From: an uncultured Acetobacteraceae bacterium
Lineage (GTDB): Bacteria > Pseudomonadota > Alphaproteobacteria > Acetobacterales > Acetobacteraceae
DNA: 36,994 nt
Reading direction: 5' to 3'
Assembly (NCBI GenBank): GCA_937902425.1
Contig: CALFNB010000498.1
Location: forward strand, 1-36,994
The notes below the pieces were generated by a model, which ran no database searches, was not told the origin of the DNA, and saw only the letters and a program-made list of their open reading frames with translations. Both the position numbers and the translations under genes were made by a program. This document shows positions 23,859-32,179 of the stretch, one piece after another (the stretch's first letter is position 1; every line of letters begins with the position of its first letter).

Positions 23859-25704
23859 CCCAGGATCGGGGGGGCCGGTACCGTATGGGCAAGGGCCTGG
23901 CGGGCCTGCTCGGGCGCGGCGGACGGAGCGGCGGTTTGCTGGCATCGCCATATCGGCCGGGGTCGCCATCGGTCCGGTGTTTTATGCCAAAGAGCCGGAA
24001 ATTCCGGTCACTCAGTCCAAAATCGCCGCCGCCGATATCGCCGCCGAGGGCGCCCGCCTGGACGCCGCCATCGTGCAATCGCGCAAGCAACTGACCAAGC
24101 TGCGCGGCCGGCTGGCGGTGCTGCCCGAGGAAAGTCAGGCGGAAATCGCCCCGCTGATCGACGCTTATTTGCGGATGATCGGTCCGTCCCGCCTCGTGCG
24201 CGGCATCAGGCGGCGGGTCGAGGAGACATTACTCTCCGCCGAAAGCGCCGTCACGGCCGAAGCCGACGCGATCGCGAGCGCGATCATGGGGCAGGCCGAG
24301 CCCGGCCTGAACGCCGAGGACCGCGCCAGCCTCAATCGCCGCGCGGAGGAGGTGCGGGAAATCGCCCGCCGTATCGTGCGCAATCTGACGCGCACGCCGT
24401 TCCGCAGTTTCGCCGGGTTGCCGGACGGCGCCATCCTGGTCAGCGAGTCGCTGCGTCCGGCCGATGCCGCGCTGCTCGATCCGTCGCGGCTCGCGGGTGT
24501 GGCCGCTGATGAGGGTGGCACGGACGGTCATACCGCGGTGATGCTGCGCGCTCTGGGTGTGCCGTCGGTGTTGGGGGCCGCGGGTCTGACGCAATCGGCG
24601 CGGCCGGGGGACATCGTGGTGGTGGACGGCATCGCCGGCTCGGTCACGCTGAACCCGAGCGCGGAGACGGTGGCGACCGCGCGCCGTGCCGTCGCTGCTT
24701 TCGCGCGGGAGCGGCAGCGTTACGCGCGGCTGCGTCGTTTGGCGGCGGAAACGACCGACGGCGAGACGGTGGAACTGCAGGCCAATTTCGAACTGCCGAT
24801 CGAGTTGCCGCTGATCGCGCAATCGGGCGCGCAGGGGATTGGATTGTTGCGCACCGAGTTCTTGTTCATGAACCGCGATTCGGTGCCCGATGAGAACAAT
24901 CAGGCGGAAACGTATCGCGGCATCGTCGAGGCGATGAATGGCGATTCCGTCACCATCCGCGTGCTGGATTGGGGTGGCGAGAAGGACATCGAGGCGCTGT
25001 CGAACGCGGGCCTCGTGCCGGACATTTCCGATGTCAATCCGGCGATGGGGCTGCGCGGCCTGCGTCTGCTGCTGCGGCGGCCGGAGTTGTTCGAGACGCA
25101 GCTCGCCGCCATCCTGCGCGCGTCGATGCATGGCCCGGTGCGGGTGCTGCTGCCGATGGTGACGACTGTGTCGGAGGTGCGTGCGGCACGCGAGACTTAT
25201 GAACGGGTGGCGAGGCGTTTGCGTCGCCGCGGCGAGCGCGTTCCGGAGAAACTGCCGCCGCTTGGTATCATGATCGAAACGCCCGGCGCCGCGTTGAGCG
25301 CCGATGCGTTGGCGTTGGAAGCGGATTTCTTCGCCATCGGGACGAACGATCTGACCGCGCATACGCTGGCGGTCGATCGCGGCGAAAGCGATGTGGCGGA
25401 GATGTACGATCCGTTGCATCCGGCGGTGCTGCGGCTGATCCAGTTCGCCACCGAGGCGGCGTTGCGGATGCGGATGCCGGTGTCGCTGTGCGGGGAGATG
25501 GCGGGGGATCCTCGGGTCACGCCGTTGCTGCTGGGGTTGGGACTGCGGGCGTTCAGTATGAACGCGTCGGCGGTGCCGCGGGTGAAGCATGTCGTGCGGT
25601 CGGTGGACTCGGATGCGTGCGTGCGGTTCGCGCGCCGGGTGATGGAGCAGGCGGATCCGGAACAGATCGTTGCGTTGTTGGCGGGGTTTCGCGGGGGTGG
25701 GTGA
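23845..25704 (+). CDS. ptsI: PEP-protein phosphotransferase (Enzyme I)
   Basis: EI takes phosphate from PEP and hands it to HPr. The 619-residue product has the family order. An HPr-binding helical domain is followed by the phospho-His segment EGGTDGHTAVMLRALGVPS with H229. Then LLRTEFLFMNRD and DWGGEKDIEAL are seen in the TIM barrel. The C-terminal active-site Cys is in MPVSLCGEMAGDP. There is no N-terminal GAF domain, so it is EI rather than PtsP. An extra basic N-terminal stretch of about 30 residues precedes the domain. ATG at 23845 overlaps the HPr gene. Confidence 0.92.
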   Translation: MNATSPGSGGPVPYGQGPGGPARARRTERRFAGIAISAGVAIGPVFYAKEPEIPVTQSKIAAADIAAEGARLDAAIVQSRKQLTKLRGRLAVLPEESQAEIAPLIDAYLRMIGPSRLVRGIRRRVEETLLSAESAVTAEADAIASAIMGQAEPGLNAEDRASLNRRAEEVREIARRIVRNLTRTPFRSFAGLPDGAILVSESLRPADAALLDPSRLAGVAADEGGTDGHTAVMLRALGVPSVLGAAGLTQSARPGDIVVVDGIAGSVTLNPSAETVATARRAVAAFARERQRYARLRRLAAETTDGETVELQANFELPIELPLIAQSGAQGIGLLRTEFLFMNRDSVPDENNQAETYRGIVEAMNGDSVTIRVLDWGGEKDIEALSNAGLVPDISDVNPAMGLRGLRLLLRRPELFETQLAAILRASMHGPVRVLLPMVTTVSEVRAARETYERVARRLRRRGERVPEKLPPLGIMIETPGAALSADALALEADFFAIGTNDLTAHTLAVDRGESDVAEMYDPLHPAVLRLIQFATEAALRMRMPVSLCGEMAGDPRVTPLLLGLGLRAFSMNASAVPRVKHVVRSVDSDACVRFARRVMEQADPEQIVALLAGFRGGG

Positions 25705-25719
25705 GGGACGATACCTCAC
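25701..25719 (+). terminator. Weak hairpin at the ptsI stop
   Basis: GTGAGG (25701-25706) and CCTCAC (25714-25719) form a perfect 6-bp stem with a 7-nt loop spanning the ptsI stop codon. The T-run normally expected is displaced: an IS end begins four bases later, and the T-stretch at 25731-25735 belongs to the IS. The element may once have been a terminator next to the insertion point. Confidence 0.3.
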
Positions 25720-25722
25720 GAC

Positions 25723-27050
25723 TCCCCTCATTTTTATATTGCACCGAAAGTATCAACGAAAACCTTTTGTTCAGAGAGCATCGCGGCGAACCGCGCGATC
25801 AACGGGTCCAGCCGCTGCTCCGGCATCATGGGGATCAAATCGTACCGCATGCAACCCTGACGGAACAGCGAATGGGTGCGCCGTTTGCTGGTGTTCGATT
25901 TCAGGAACCGGTCATAACCGAGAGCCTCGCCCGCCGCCCCGAGCAAAGTCAGCAAAGCGATGGCCAGAGCGTTCAACAACCACATCCGGTCGCGGCGGAT
26001 GGGTGATTGTACGTGGATCGACTTCATGCCCATACCGAAACGTAGATCCTTGGTATCGCGAAAGCCGCATTCGATACCCCAGCGTTTGCCATACAGCTTC
26101 ATCAGGTCGCTGGCTTTCCTGTCCGTGTGACTGGTGGCCAGGCACCAGGCTCCTTTCATGTCCTTGTCGCGCACACAGGCCACGGTTCCCACCTGATATT
26201 GATCGGCCGTCACCTTCGCGCCGCGCAAAACGCGCGCCCGCCCGCCCGGCCCAATCCAGCCAAGGGCGGTACGCTCCTCGCCATCCCCCGCCGTCACCTT
26301 GATGTTGCCGCGAAAGCGAATGACGTAATCGAAATGCAGTTCCTCGGTCAGCACCCGGTAGAGTTTCTGATCGCCGAAGCCGCGGTCGGCGACGATACAG
26401 ACCTTGACCTCCGCCGGCAGCATGTCGGCCAGCCGGACGAGCACCTTGTATTCGTACTCATTGCGATGGTTCTTGAGCGTGGCGGTGTCGCGCGGCCGTG
26501 CCGGGTCATGAGCGAGAGCATGATCGTGGTCTGCTTATCCGCATCGAAGTCGGTCCAGTCCATCGCAACCTTTATGTCGCTGCGAGACCCCACCACGTAA
26601 CGGACCCAGTGGAACAGGACGGCGTCGATGTCGATCCCATCGTTGGACAGCAGCCGGTCCACCTGCTTGATCGCGTGTTTGGTGATCAGGCCGCGCGCCA
26701 GTGCGAGCCCCTGACCGATCGTATTGACCGCCAGCGACGCGGTTCTGATGACCCCGAGCGTGGCGTTGGCGAGAGACAGCACGCGTTTGGCATGCGGATC
26801 GCCGTCGAACAGGCTGGTCAGGAAGCGGTTCACGTCCTGCAGAAGCCAAGGGTCTTGTCCGGTTTCATCGTTTACCCCGCGCATCGTGTCGCATGCCGGG
26901 AGATTCGATAGTCGAAGGATTCGGGCAACCGGAACGCGACGAACGGAATATTGCGAATCGACAAGGCGCCGTCAGGATTCTTTTGGAAAAGCCAAGGCCG
27001 TCATCTCGATTCTTATATCGCGCGACAGATTTGGTCGGAAAATGAGGGGA
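25723..27050 (-). mobile_element. IS4-family insertion sequence, degenerate
   Basis: The element is bounded by a perfect 12-bp inverted repeat: TCCCCTCATTTT at 25723-25734 and AAAATGAGGGGA at 27039-27050. It contains one broken transposase on the minus strand. Length is about 1.33 kb. I could not find matching direct repeats in the bases next to the ends (ACCTCACGAC against TGGTTAAGGC), so either the insertion is old or the ends are misplaced by a few bases. Confidence 0.7.
25734..26884 (-). pseudogene. IS4-family transposase, frameshifted
   Basis: Two ORF-track pieces, 26348-26884 and 25734-26444, together form one IS4-type transposase. The N-terminal piece carries KVAMDWTDFDADKQT with the first catalytic Asp. 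The C-terminal piece carries VCIVADRGFGDQKLY with the second Asp, and YGKRWGIECGFRDTKDLRFG, matching the YREK motif with the catalytic Glu. The reading frame changes close to 26472-26495. The first piece reads TRHGRATP and then drifts, whereas the second frame continues TLKNHRNEYEYKVL. Compared with relatives, a few residues between RATP and TLK seem to be missing, so a small deletion plus frame change is likely. It is inactive unless recoded. Confidence 0.75.
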
Positions 27051-27233
27051 TGGTTAAGGCAACGGATAGCTCCTCAATCGCCGGCGCCATTTTTGTTGGT
27101 GGATTATGTCTGATGTGCCGGAAAATATATCTTATGTCAATTTCACAGCAGGGCCAAACCTGATCCGGATCCCGCGGTTGTCGACACCTTCGCCAACTCG
27201 TATGTGGCAGGCGCCAACCGCCCCGCCCCCTCC

Positions 27234-27247
27234 TTGACCTGGGTCAA
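27234..27247 (+). promoter_or_regulatory. CRP/FNR-family box upstream of cytochrome c
   Basis: TTGACCTGGGTCAA is a perfect TTGA-N6-TCAA palindrome with inner bases complementary as well. Its centre is 41.5 bp before the A of the cytochrome ATG at 27282. A class II activator at -41.5 would therefore place the transcript start at the ATG itself. The factor could be FNR/FixK/NnrR-like; the sequence alone cannot separate them. Confidence 0.5.
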
Positions 27248-27281
27248 TGCGCCCCCCCCACCAAACGCCGACCAATCTCCC

Positions 27282-27626
27282 ATGAACCACCCAACCCCAT
27301 CCCATCGCCGTCCCGCCCCATGGGCGCTGGCCTCGCTCCTCGCCGTCGCGCTGTCCTTCACCGCCGCCCGAGCCGACGACATCGGCGATCCGGTGGCCGG
27401 CCGTCAATTGGCGACCGCCTGGTGCTCCAATTGCCACGCGTTCCCGGGCAGCCAACTGGCGACCGTGACCGGTGCGCCGTCGTTTCCCGCCATCGCCGCT
27501 GATCACGCCATGACCTCGTTGGCGTTGCGGGCCTTTCTCCAAACCCCGCACCAACGAATGCCCGACCTGCACCTGAGCAACAGCGAGATGGACGACCTGA
27601 TCGCGTTCATCCTCTCAACGCGCTAA
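27282..27626 (+). CDS. Small c-type cytochrome
   Basis: This exported haem protein of 114 residues has a signal peptide (WALASLLAVALSFTAARA) cleaved near residue 31. The haem motif is CSNCH (C48-x2-C51-H52), and the axial Met candidate is in HQRMPDLHLS (M93). The C-terminal helix DDLIAFILSTR ends the domain, as in class I cytochromes c. It would carry electrons in the periplasm; the partner is not identified. The start at ATG 27282 avoids the ORF-track extension from 27204, which is Pro-rich and precedes the signal peptide. An FNR-type box lies upstream. It converges with the RTX-like gene 10 bp away. Confidence 0.85.
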   Translation: MNHPTPSHRRPAPWALASLLAVALSFTAARADDIGDPVAGRQLATAWCSNCHAFPGSQLATVTGAPSFPAIAADHAMTSLALRAFLQTPHQRMPDLHLSNSEMDDLIAFILSTR

Positions 27627-27635
27627 GGACCGAGG

Positions 27636-28847
27636 TCAGACCAGGACCTGGTGGTTCGCATAAAGCGAACTGACGTTCAACCCGTGCGTGAACTTCAGAT
27701 CGATGAGTTCGATTCCGGACGTCCCCACCTGTCCGGTGGCGCTGAACAACACGTAACTGGCGTCCGTCTCATTGACGATCTTCACGTAATCGTTGATGTC
27801 GCCGGTCCCCGTCGCGGCGCTGTATCCGGCCGCCGACGTCGTATGGAAATTTGACACCACCGACGGGCCGCCAATGACAGCGATCGAATTGCCATTGGTC
27901 AGCGCCGTCAGGTCCAGGCTGTTGCCGTGCGCCGCGTTGAAACCCAGCATGATGTTGCCGTCACCCAGCTCCCACCCATGGGCCGGGTCGAACACGACGC
28001 GATCGCCGCCAACGGTCGAGACCAGCACATTGCCGAAGCCATCCGGCCGCATCTCGAACCCGGTGCCGCCGGTGGAAATCAGCAGGCTGTCGTTGCCGCC
28101 GGATTTCAGGTCGGTGCCATTGGTGTTGCCGATCAGCACATTGCTGAACAGCGAGCCGCGGATCTGATTGATGTTGACGTAGACATTCCCTTCAGCGTTG
28201 CCGCCGTAGCCGAACCCGTTCGCCGCATCCACCAGAATGGACCCCGGCGAGGACGTGTAAACCGCGCAGTTGCCTTTCCCGGCCAGCCCTCCGCCCGCGG
28301 TGCCGGAGCCGCCGATCATGTAATCGCCGACGCCGCCCTGGAACGTATCCCAGCCGAGGCCGCCGTTGATCAGGGACGGCGGCCGCGTCGATGCGTCGAA
28401 CCCGTTGGCGCCGGTGCCGGGAATGTTGACGACATTCAGGTCCGCCGCCGGCTTGGGCGGTTGGATCGGATGTTCGCTGTCGGCCTCGTGGCCGATGACC
28501 TTGTCGGAGCCGTCGAACGACAATGACCAGGACCCGTCGGGCCGCACCTCCAGATCGAATCCGCCATTCCCGGTTTGTGTTGTCAGGTAGCCGGCGGTGG
28601 CTTCGACCCGCAGCCCGCCATCCGGACTGTAGATCCAGAACAGCTTGCTGCTGGCATCGGTGGCGCCGTTCCGGCCGGCCGTCACGAAATCGTTGCTCGG
28701 GAGCGCGATAATCGCGTCCACCAACGTGATGAAGCCGGTGATTGACTGTCCAAGATCGAGATTGTCGGGATCGATGCCGGAGAAGGTGCCGTCGTCGTCC
28801 TGCCCCAATCCGTCAGAGCCGTCCTGACCAGAATGAAGTTTTGTCAT
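27636..28847 (-). CDS. RTX/hemolysin-type secreted protein, weakly conserved
   Basis: The roughly 403-residue acidic, Gly/Asp/Asn-rich product lacks a Sec signal and starts MTKLHSGQDGSDGLGQDDDG. It contains degenerate RTX-like units, for example INGGLGWDTFQGGVGDYMIGG, and later repeats rich in GN and DG. The final segment ends LIDLKFTHGLNVSSLYANHQVLV, where type I secretion signals lie. It is probably exported by an ABC-type secretion system, which is not encoded nearby. The first in-frame ATG is at 28859; the next, at 28847, is a reasonable start and is used here. Function is unknown, possibly surface or matrix related. Confidence 0.6.
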   Translation of the reverse strand: MTKLHSGQDGSDGLGQDDDGTFSGIDPDNLDLGQSITGFITLVDAIIALPSNDFVTAGRNGATDASSKLFWIYSPDGGLRVEATAGYLTTQTGNGGFDLEVRPDGSWSLSFDGSDKVIGHEADSEHPIQPPKPAADLNVVNIPGTGANGFDASTRPPSLINGGLGWDTFQGGVGDYMIGGSGTAGGGLAGKGNCAVYTSSPGSILVDAANGFGYGGNAEGNVYVNINQIRGSLFSNVLIGNTNGTDLKSGGNDSLLISTGGTGFEMRPDGFGNVLVSTVGGDRVVFDPAHGWELGDGNIMLGFNAAHGNSLDLTALTNGNSIAVIGGPSVVSNFHTTSAAGYSAATGTGDINDYVKIVNETDASYVLFSATGQVGTSGIELIDLKFTHGLNVSSLYANHQVLV

Positions 28848-28859
28848 CACTATCTCCAT

Positions 28860-29120
28860 GCTCTGGCCATGCTTCGCCGTGCCGACCCATCATTCCGCCC
28901 CCGACCGTTCCGGTAGTCGCGTGGGCCGCGCGACCTCCCATGCCATACCGCGCAACGGTCGCACAATTTCTTGCGGCATGCTTTCATTTCAATATTGTTA
29001 ATTTATGTTCATTGGATGGCCACCTGGCGCCGCGACGCGGATGGTGCTGGCGAATAAGCCGAGTTCCCTGATACTTTCTGAACAGTGGCGTCTTCCGTAT
29101 CCTGTGATAGGGATACGCGC
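28860..29120. promoter_or_regulatory. Divergent promoter region, AT-rich centre
   Basis: This 261-bp gap separates the divergent RTX-like gene and the glycosyltransferase. It is GC-rich at its edges but AT-rich at about 28981-29016 (CATTTCAATATTGTTAATTT). One plus-strand candidate is TTGCGG (28971-28976), then 16 bp, then TATTGT (28993-28998). No operator was recognised. Confidence 0.3.
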
Positions 29121-30350
29121 GTGAACGTTATTTTCATCCACCAGAACATGCCCGGTCAGTTTCGCCACCTGATCGCGCGACTGATCACCGAGGGCCGCCA
29201 TCGGATCGTCTGCGTCAGCCGGCGCACGGACTTCGCGCCTCCTGGCATTGGCCGGGTGACATACACCTTGCCGGAAAGTGCGTTGCATGATCCGAATCTT
29301 TTCCTGGCGCCACTGGACCTCGCGGTTCGCCACGGGCTGCAGGTCGTCCGCGCGTGTGAGGCGCTCGCGCGCAACGGCTTTCAACCGGACCTGATCGTCG
29401 CGCATCCCGGATGGGGTGAGTCGCTGTATGTGAAGGAGGTTTTCCCTCACACGCCATTGTTGCATTATTGCGAGTATTTCTACAGCACGCACGGTGCCGA
29501 TACGAATTTCGACAGCACGGATCAGCAGGACCTGGAAGCGAATTGCGTCACCCGCACCCGCGACGCACCCCTTCTGTTGGGCCTTGCCACCTGCGACTGG
29601 GGCATGAGTCCGACACGGTGGCAGAAGGAACGGCATCCCGCGGTCTGGCATGACCGAATTTCGGTGCGCTTCGATGGCATCGACACCAACGCGGCGATGC
29701 CGGATCGTTCCGCGTCGTTTTTGTTGCCGGATGGCACCACGCCGCGGCCCGGCGACGAGGTTGTCACCTACATCGCCAGAAGCCTTGAGCCGTACCGCGG
29801 CTTCCCATCGTTCATGCGTGCTCTGCCGGCGATCCTGACGGCGCGGCCCGCGGCCCGGATCGTCATCGTCGGGACCGACGACGTGAGCTACGGCAAGCCG
29901 CCGCCCAGTGGCCTGACGTGGCGCCAGCAGATGCTGAATGAGGTCGAGGTCGATCCGGCGCGCGTGTATTTCGCCGGCGCTCTGCCATACGCGGATTACC
30001 TACGGCTGCTTCAGGTCTCCGCCGCGCACGTGTATCTCACCGTGCCGTTCGTGTTGTCGTGGTCGATGCTGGAAGCGATGAGCGCGGGTTGCCTCGTCAT
30101 CGGCTCGGCCACGCCGCCGGTTCAGGAGGTGATCGAGGATGGACAGAACGGGGTGCTGGTCGACTTCTTTTCTCCGGACATGATCGCCGCCCGAGTCATT
30201 GACGCTTTGGAACACCCCAGCCGTTACGCGTCGGTTCGGGCGGCCGCGCGCTGGACCGCGCTCAGCCGATATTCGCTGGAACGTTGCCTGCCACCGCAAA
30301 TCGCCCTCCTGGAAACGTTGGCTCGCGGGAAGGTGCCGGAGCCGGACTGA
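29121..30350 (+). CDS. Glycosyltransferase, GT4-like
   Basis: The 409-residue protein begins MNVIFIHQNMPGQFRHLIARL, the typical N-terminus of the Glyco_trans_4_3 family. Its second Rossmann domain contains VVTYIARSLEPYRGFPSFMRALP and later PFVLSWSMLEAMSAGCLVIGSATPPVQEVIEDGQNGVLVDFF, the donor-nucleotide and E-x7-E region of GT4 enzymes. It would transfer a sugar to an acceptor such as a polysaccharide or protein, unknown here. GTG at 29121 is preferred to ATG 29085 because AGGGATA precedes it and the domain starts right there. It diverges from the RTX-like gene. Confidence 0.82.
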   Translation: MNVIFIHQNMPGQFRHLIARLITEGRHRIVCVSRRTDFAPPGIGRVTYTLPESALHDPNLFLAPLDLAVRHGLQVVRACEALARNGFQPDLIVAHPGWGESLYVKEVFPHTPLLHYCEYFYSTHGADTNFDSTDQQDLEANCVTRTRDAPLLLGLATCDWGMSPTRWQKERHPAVWHDRISVRFDGIDTNAAMPDRSASFLLPDGTTPRPGDEVVTYIARSLEPYRGFPSFMRALPAILTARPAARIVIVGTDDVSYGKPPPSGLTWRQQMLNEVEVDPARVYFAGALPYADYLRLLQVSAAHVYLTVPFVLSWSMLEAMSAGCLVIGSATPPVQEVIEDGQNGVLVDFFSPDMIAARVIDALEHPSRYASVRAAARWTALSRYSLERCLPPQIALLETLARGKVPEPD

Positions 30351-30425
30351 CAGACGCGAGGTCCGCGCCCCTTGACATCCACCGCCCGCGGCGCCGAGAT
30401 CGTGTTCGGCTCAACAGGGCAACAC

Positions 30426-30911
30426 GTGCCACTTCTCTCGCTGCATACCCCGGTTGGGGATCTCTCGGTCGCCGAGGAGGACGGAGCAATCGTCTCCGTC
30501 GATTGGGGCTGGGGGCGCGACCAGGACGAGACCGCATTGCTGCGGTCCGCGCGCGAGCAACTGCACGCTTATTTCGACGCCGCTCTCACCGTGTTCGATT
30601 TGCCGCTGGCGCCTCTGGGCTCGCCGTATCGCCAGCGCGTCTGGCGGGTGTTGCTGGCGATTCCGTACGGCGCGACGCGCACCTATCTCGACATCGCGCG
30701 TGACGCCGGCGGCAGTCCGCGCTCGGTCGGTGGAGCGAATGGTGCCAATCCCATTCCGATCATCATCCCCTGTCACCGCGTCGTAGCCACGACCGGTATG
30801 GGCGGTTACTCCGGCGGCGACGGGCTGCCGACCAAACGCGTGTTGCTGCTGTTGGAAACACCAGTCGGGGCAAACCCGGGCTGGGACAATCCACAGGCGA
30901 TGCTGATCTGA
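30426..30911 (+). CDS. ogt: Methylated-DNA-protein-cysteine methyltransferase (Ogt type)
   Basis: This suicide DNA-repair protein takes the alkyl group from O6-alkylguanine onto its own cysteine. The acceptor is C116 in IIIPCHRVVATTG. It is preceded by the DNA-binding helix RQRVWRVLLAIPYGATRTY and SVGGANGANPI. GTG at 30426 gives MPLLSLHTPVGDL, the usual N-terminus, with AGGG eight bases upstream. TTG at 30372 and GTG at 30402 are alternatives. The 161-residue length is typical. It is followed 18 bp later by the quinone oxidoreductase gene, suggesting co-transcription. Confidence 0.88.
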   Translation: MPLLSLHTPVGDLSVAEEDGAIVSVDWGWGRDQDETALLRSAREQLHAYFDAALTVFDLPLAPLGSPYRQRVWRVLLAIPYGATRTYLDIARDAGGSPRSVGGANGANPIPIIIPCHRVVATTGMGGYSGGDGLPTKRVLLLLETPVGANPGWDNPQAMLI

Positions 30912-30929
30912 ACCGGGACGGAGATTGAC

Positions 30930-31901
30930 ATGACGAAGGCTATCCGCATCCACACCAACGGCGGTCCCGAGGTGATGAAGTGGGAAGATGTGCCCACGCC
31001 CGAGCCCGGACCCGGTGAGGCGCTGATCCGGCACCACGCGGTCGGCCTGAACTACATCGACGTGTATTTTCGCACCGGCCTGTACAAGGCCCCCAACATG
31101 CCGCTGATCATCGGGTCGGAGGGCGCCGGGACGGTGACCGCCGTCGGCGCGGGTGTCACCGCGGTGAAACCCGGCGATCGGGTCGCGTATGCCGGACCGA
31201 TGGGCGGCTATGCCACCGATCGCGTGCTGCCCGCCGATCGGCTGGTTAAATTGCCCGACGCGATCAGCTTCGAAACCGGTGCGGCGATGATGCTGCAGGG
31301 CATGACCGCGCAATACCTGGTGCGCCGGACGCATCCGGTGAAGGCGGGCGAAACGATCGTGGTGCACGCCGCCGCCGGCGGTGTCGGTTTGATCCTTTGC
31401 CAATGGGCCAAACATTTGGGCGCGACCGTCATTGGCGTGGTCTCGTCGGAGCAAAAAGCGGCACTGGCGCGCGCGAATGGTGCCGCGCATACGGTGATCG
31501 GATACGCCGGCCTGGTCGCCGAGGTGAAGAAAGTCACCGGCGGCGCCATGGTCCCCGTCGTCTACGACAGTGTCGGCAAGGATACCTGGGCCGCCAGTCT
31601 GGATTGCCTCGCGCCGCTTGGCCTGATGGTGAGTTACGGCAATGCATCGGGGCCGGTGCCCCCGTTCGATCTTGGGGTACTGGGCGCCAAGGGCAGCCTG
31701 TTCCTGACGCGTCCGACATTGCCGACCTACACCGCGAAGCGGGCGGATCTGGAGGCGGTGGCGGGCGATCTGTTTTCGGTTGTCAGCTCCGGGGCCGTGA
31801 AGATCCAGGTCAATCAGACTTTTCCCCTTCAGGATGCCGCGAAGGCGCACATCGCGCTGGAGTCGCGGCAGACCACCGGCAGCACGGTGCTCATTCCCTG
31901 A
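30930..31901 (+). CDS. NADPH:quinone oxidoreductase (zeta-crystallin family)
   Basis: This medium-chain reductase of 323 residues lacks the zinc-binding cysteines. It shows GLNYIDVYFRTGLYK, GSEGAGTVTAVGAGV, and the coenzyme-binding glycine motif HAAAGGVGLILCQWAKHLGATVIGV. It would reduce quinones or enones with NADPH in the cytoplasm. GGAG lies upstream of ATG 30930. It ends this short run of genes; an FNR-like box follows for the next transcript. Confidence 0.85.
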   Translation: MTKAIRIHTNGGPEVMKWEDVPTPEPGPGEALIRHHAVGLNYIDVYFRTGLYKAPNMPLIIGSEGAGTVTAVGAGVTAVKPGDRVAYAGPMGGYATDRVLPADRLVKLPDAISFETGAAMMLQGMTAQYLVRRTHPVKAGETIVVHAAAGGVGLILCQWAKHLGATVIGVVSSEQKAALARANGAAHTVIGYAGLVAEVKKVTGGAMVPVVYDSVGKDTWAASLDCLAPLGLMVSYGNASGPVPPFDLGVLGAKGSLFLTRPTLPTYTAKRADLEAVAGDLFSVVSSGAVKIQVNQTFPLQDAAKAHIALESRQTTGSTVLIP

Positions 31902-32109
31902 GCGTTGGCGTTACGGCCTGGTTCCCGTCGTCAGGGCCGGGTCCGCGCTTTTGACGTCGGATAGCCACGGTGAACGTCGTGGCCTCGCCCGTACCGCCAG
32001 GGCCCTGTTCGTTCGGGCCATCCGAACCCGCCCGTGCCTTGACAGCAGCGGTCCGGACAACATGCCGTGACGATCCGAGGGGACGCCGGTTGATAACCCG
32101 CGGCCAGGA

Positions 32110-32123
32110 TTGATCCTGGTCAA
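32110..32123 (+). promoter_or_regulatory. CRP/FNR-family box upstream of the CBS protein
   Basis: TTGATCCTGGTCAA matches the FNR consensus TTGAT-N4-ATCAA at nine of ten specified bases and is a perfect TTGA-N6-TCAA site. Its centre (32116.5) would place a start at about 32158. TTAATG at 32147-32152 falls exactly where a -10 element would be. It overlaps a larger palindrome, CCAGGAT-TG-ATCCTGG (32104-32119). This is a promoter candidate for the CBS gene. Confidence 0.55.
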
Positions 32124-32179
32124 GGTCCAACCCCCTCGTCCGTGCGTTAATGATCTCGTTGATGCGCTGGAGGGATCCG

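Noticed and set aside
24229-25731. Minus-strand ORF of 500 residues opposite ptsI.
   Set aside because: Shadow of ptsI with His/Arg/Gln-rich composition and no recognisable motif.
27051-27233. Possible remnant gene between the IS and cytochrome c.
   Set aside because: A short open frame upstream in the cytochrome frame reads PDPAVVDTFANSYVAGANRP, but no family is recognisable and the reading is too short to call.
30411-31850. Minus-strand ORF of 479 residues opposite ogt and the quinone oxidoreductase gene.
   Set aside because: Shadow frame of two well-supported genes.
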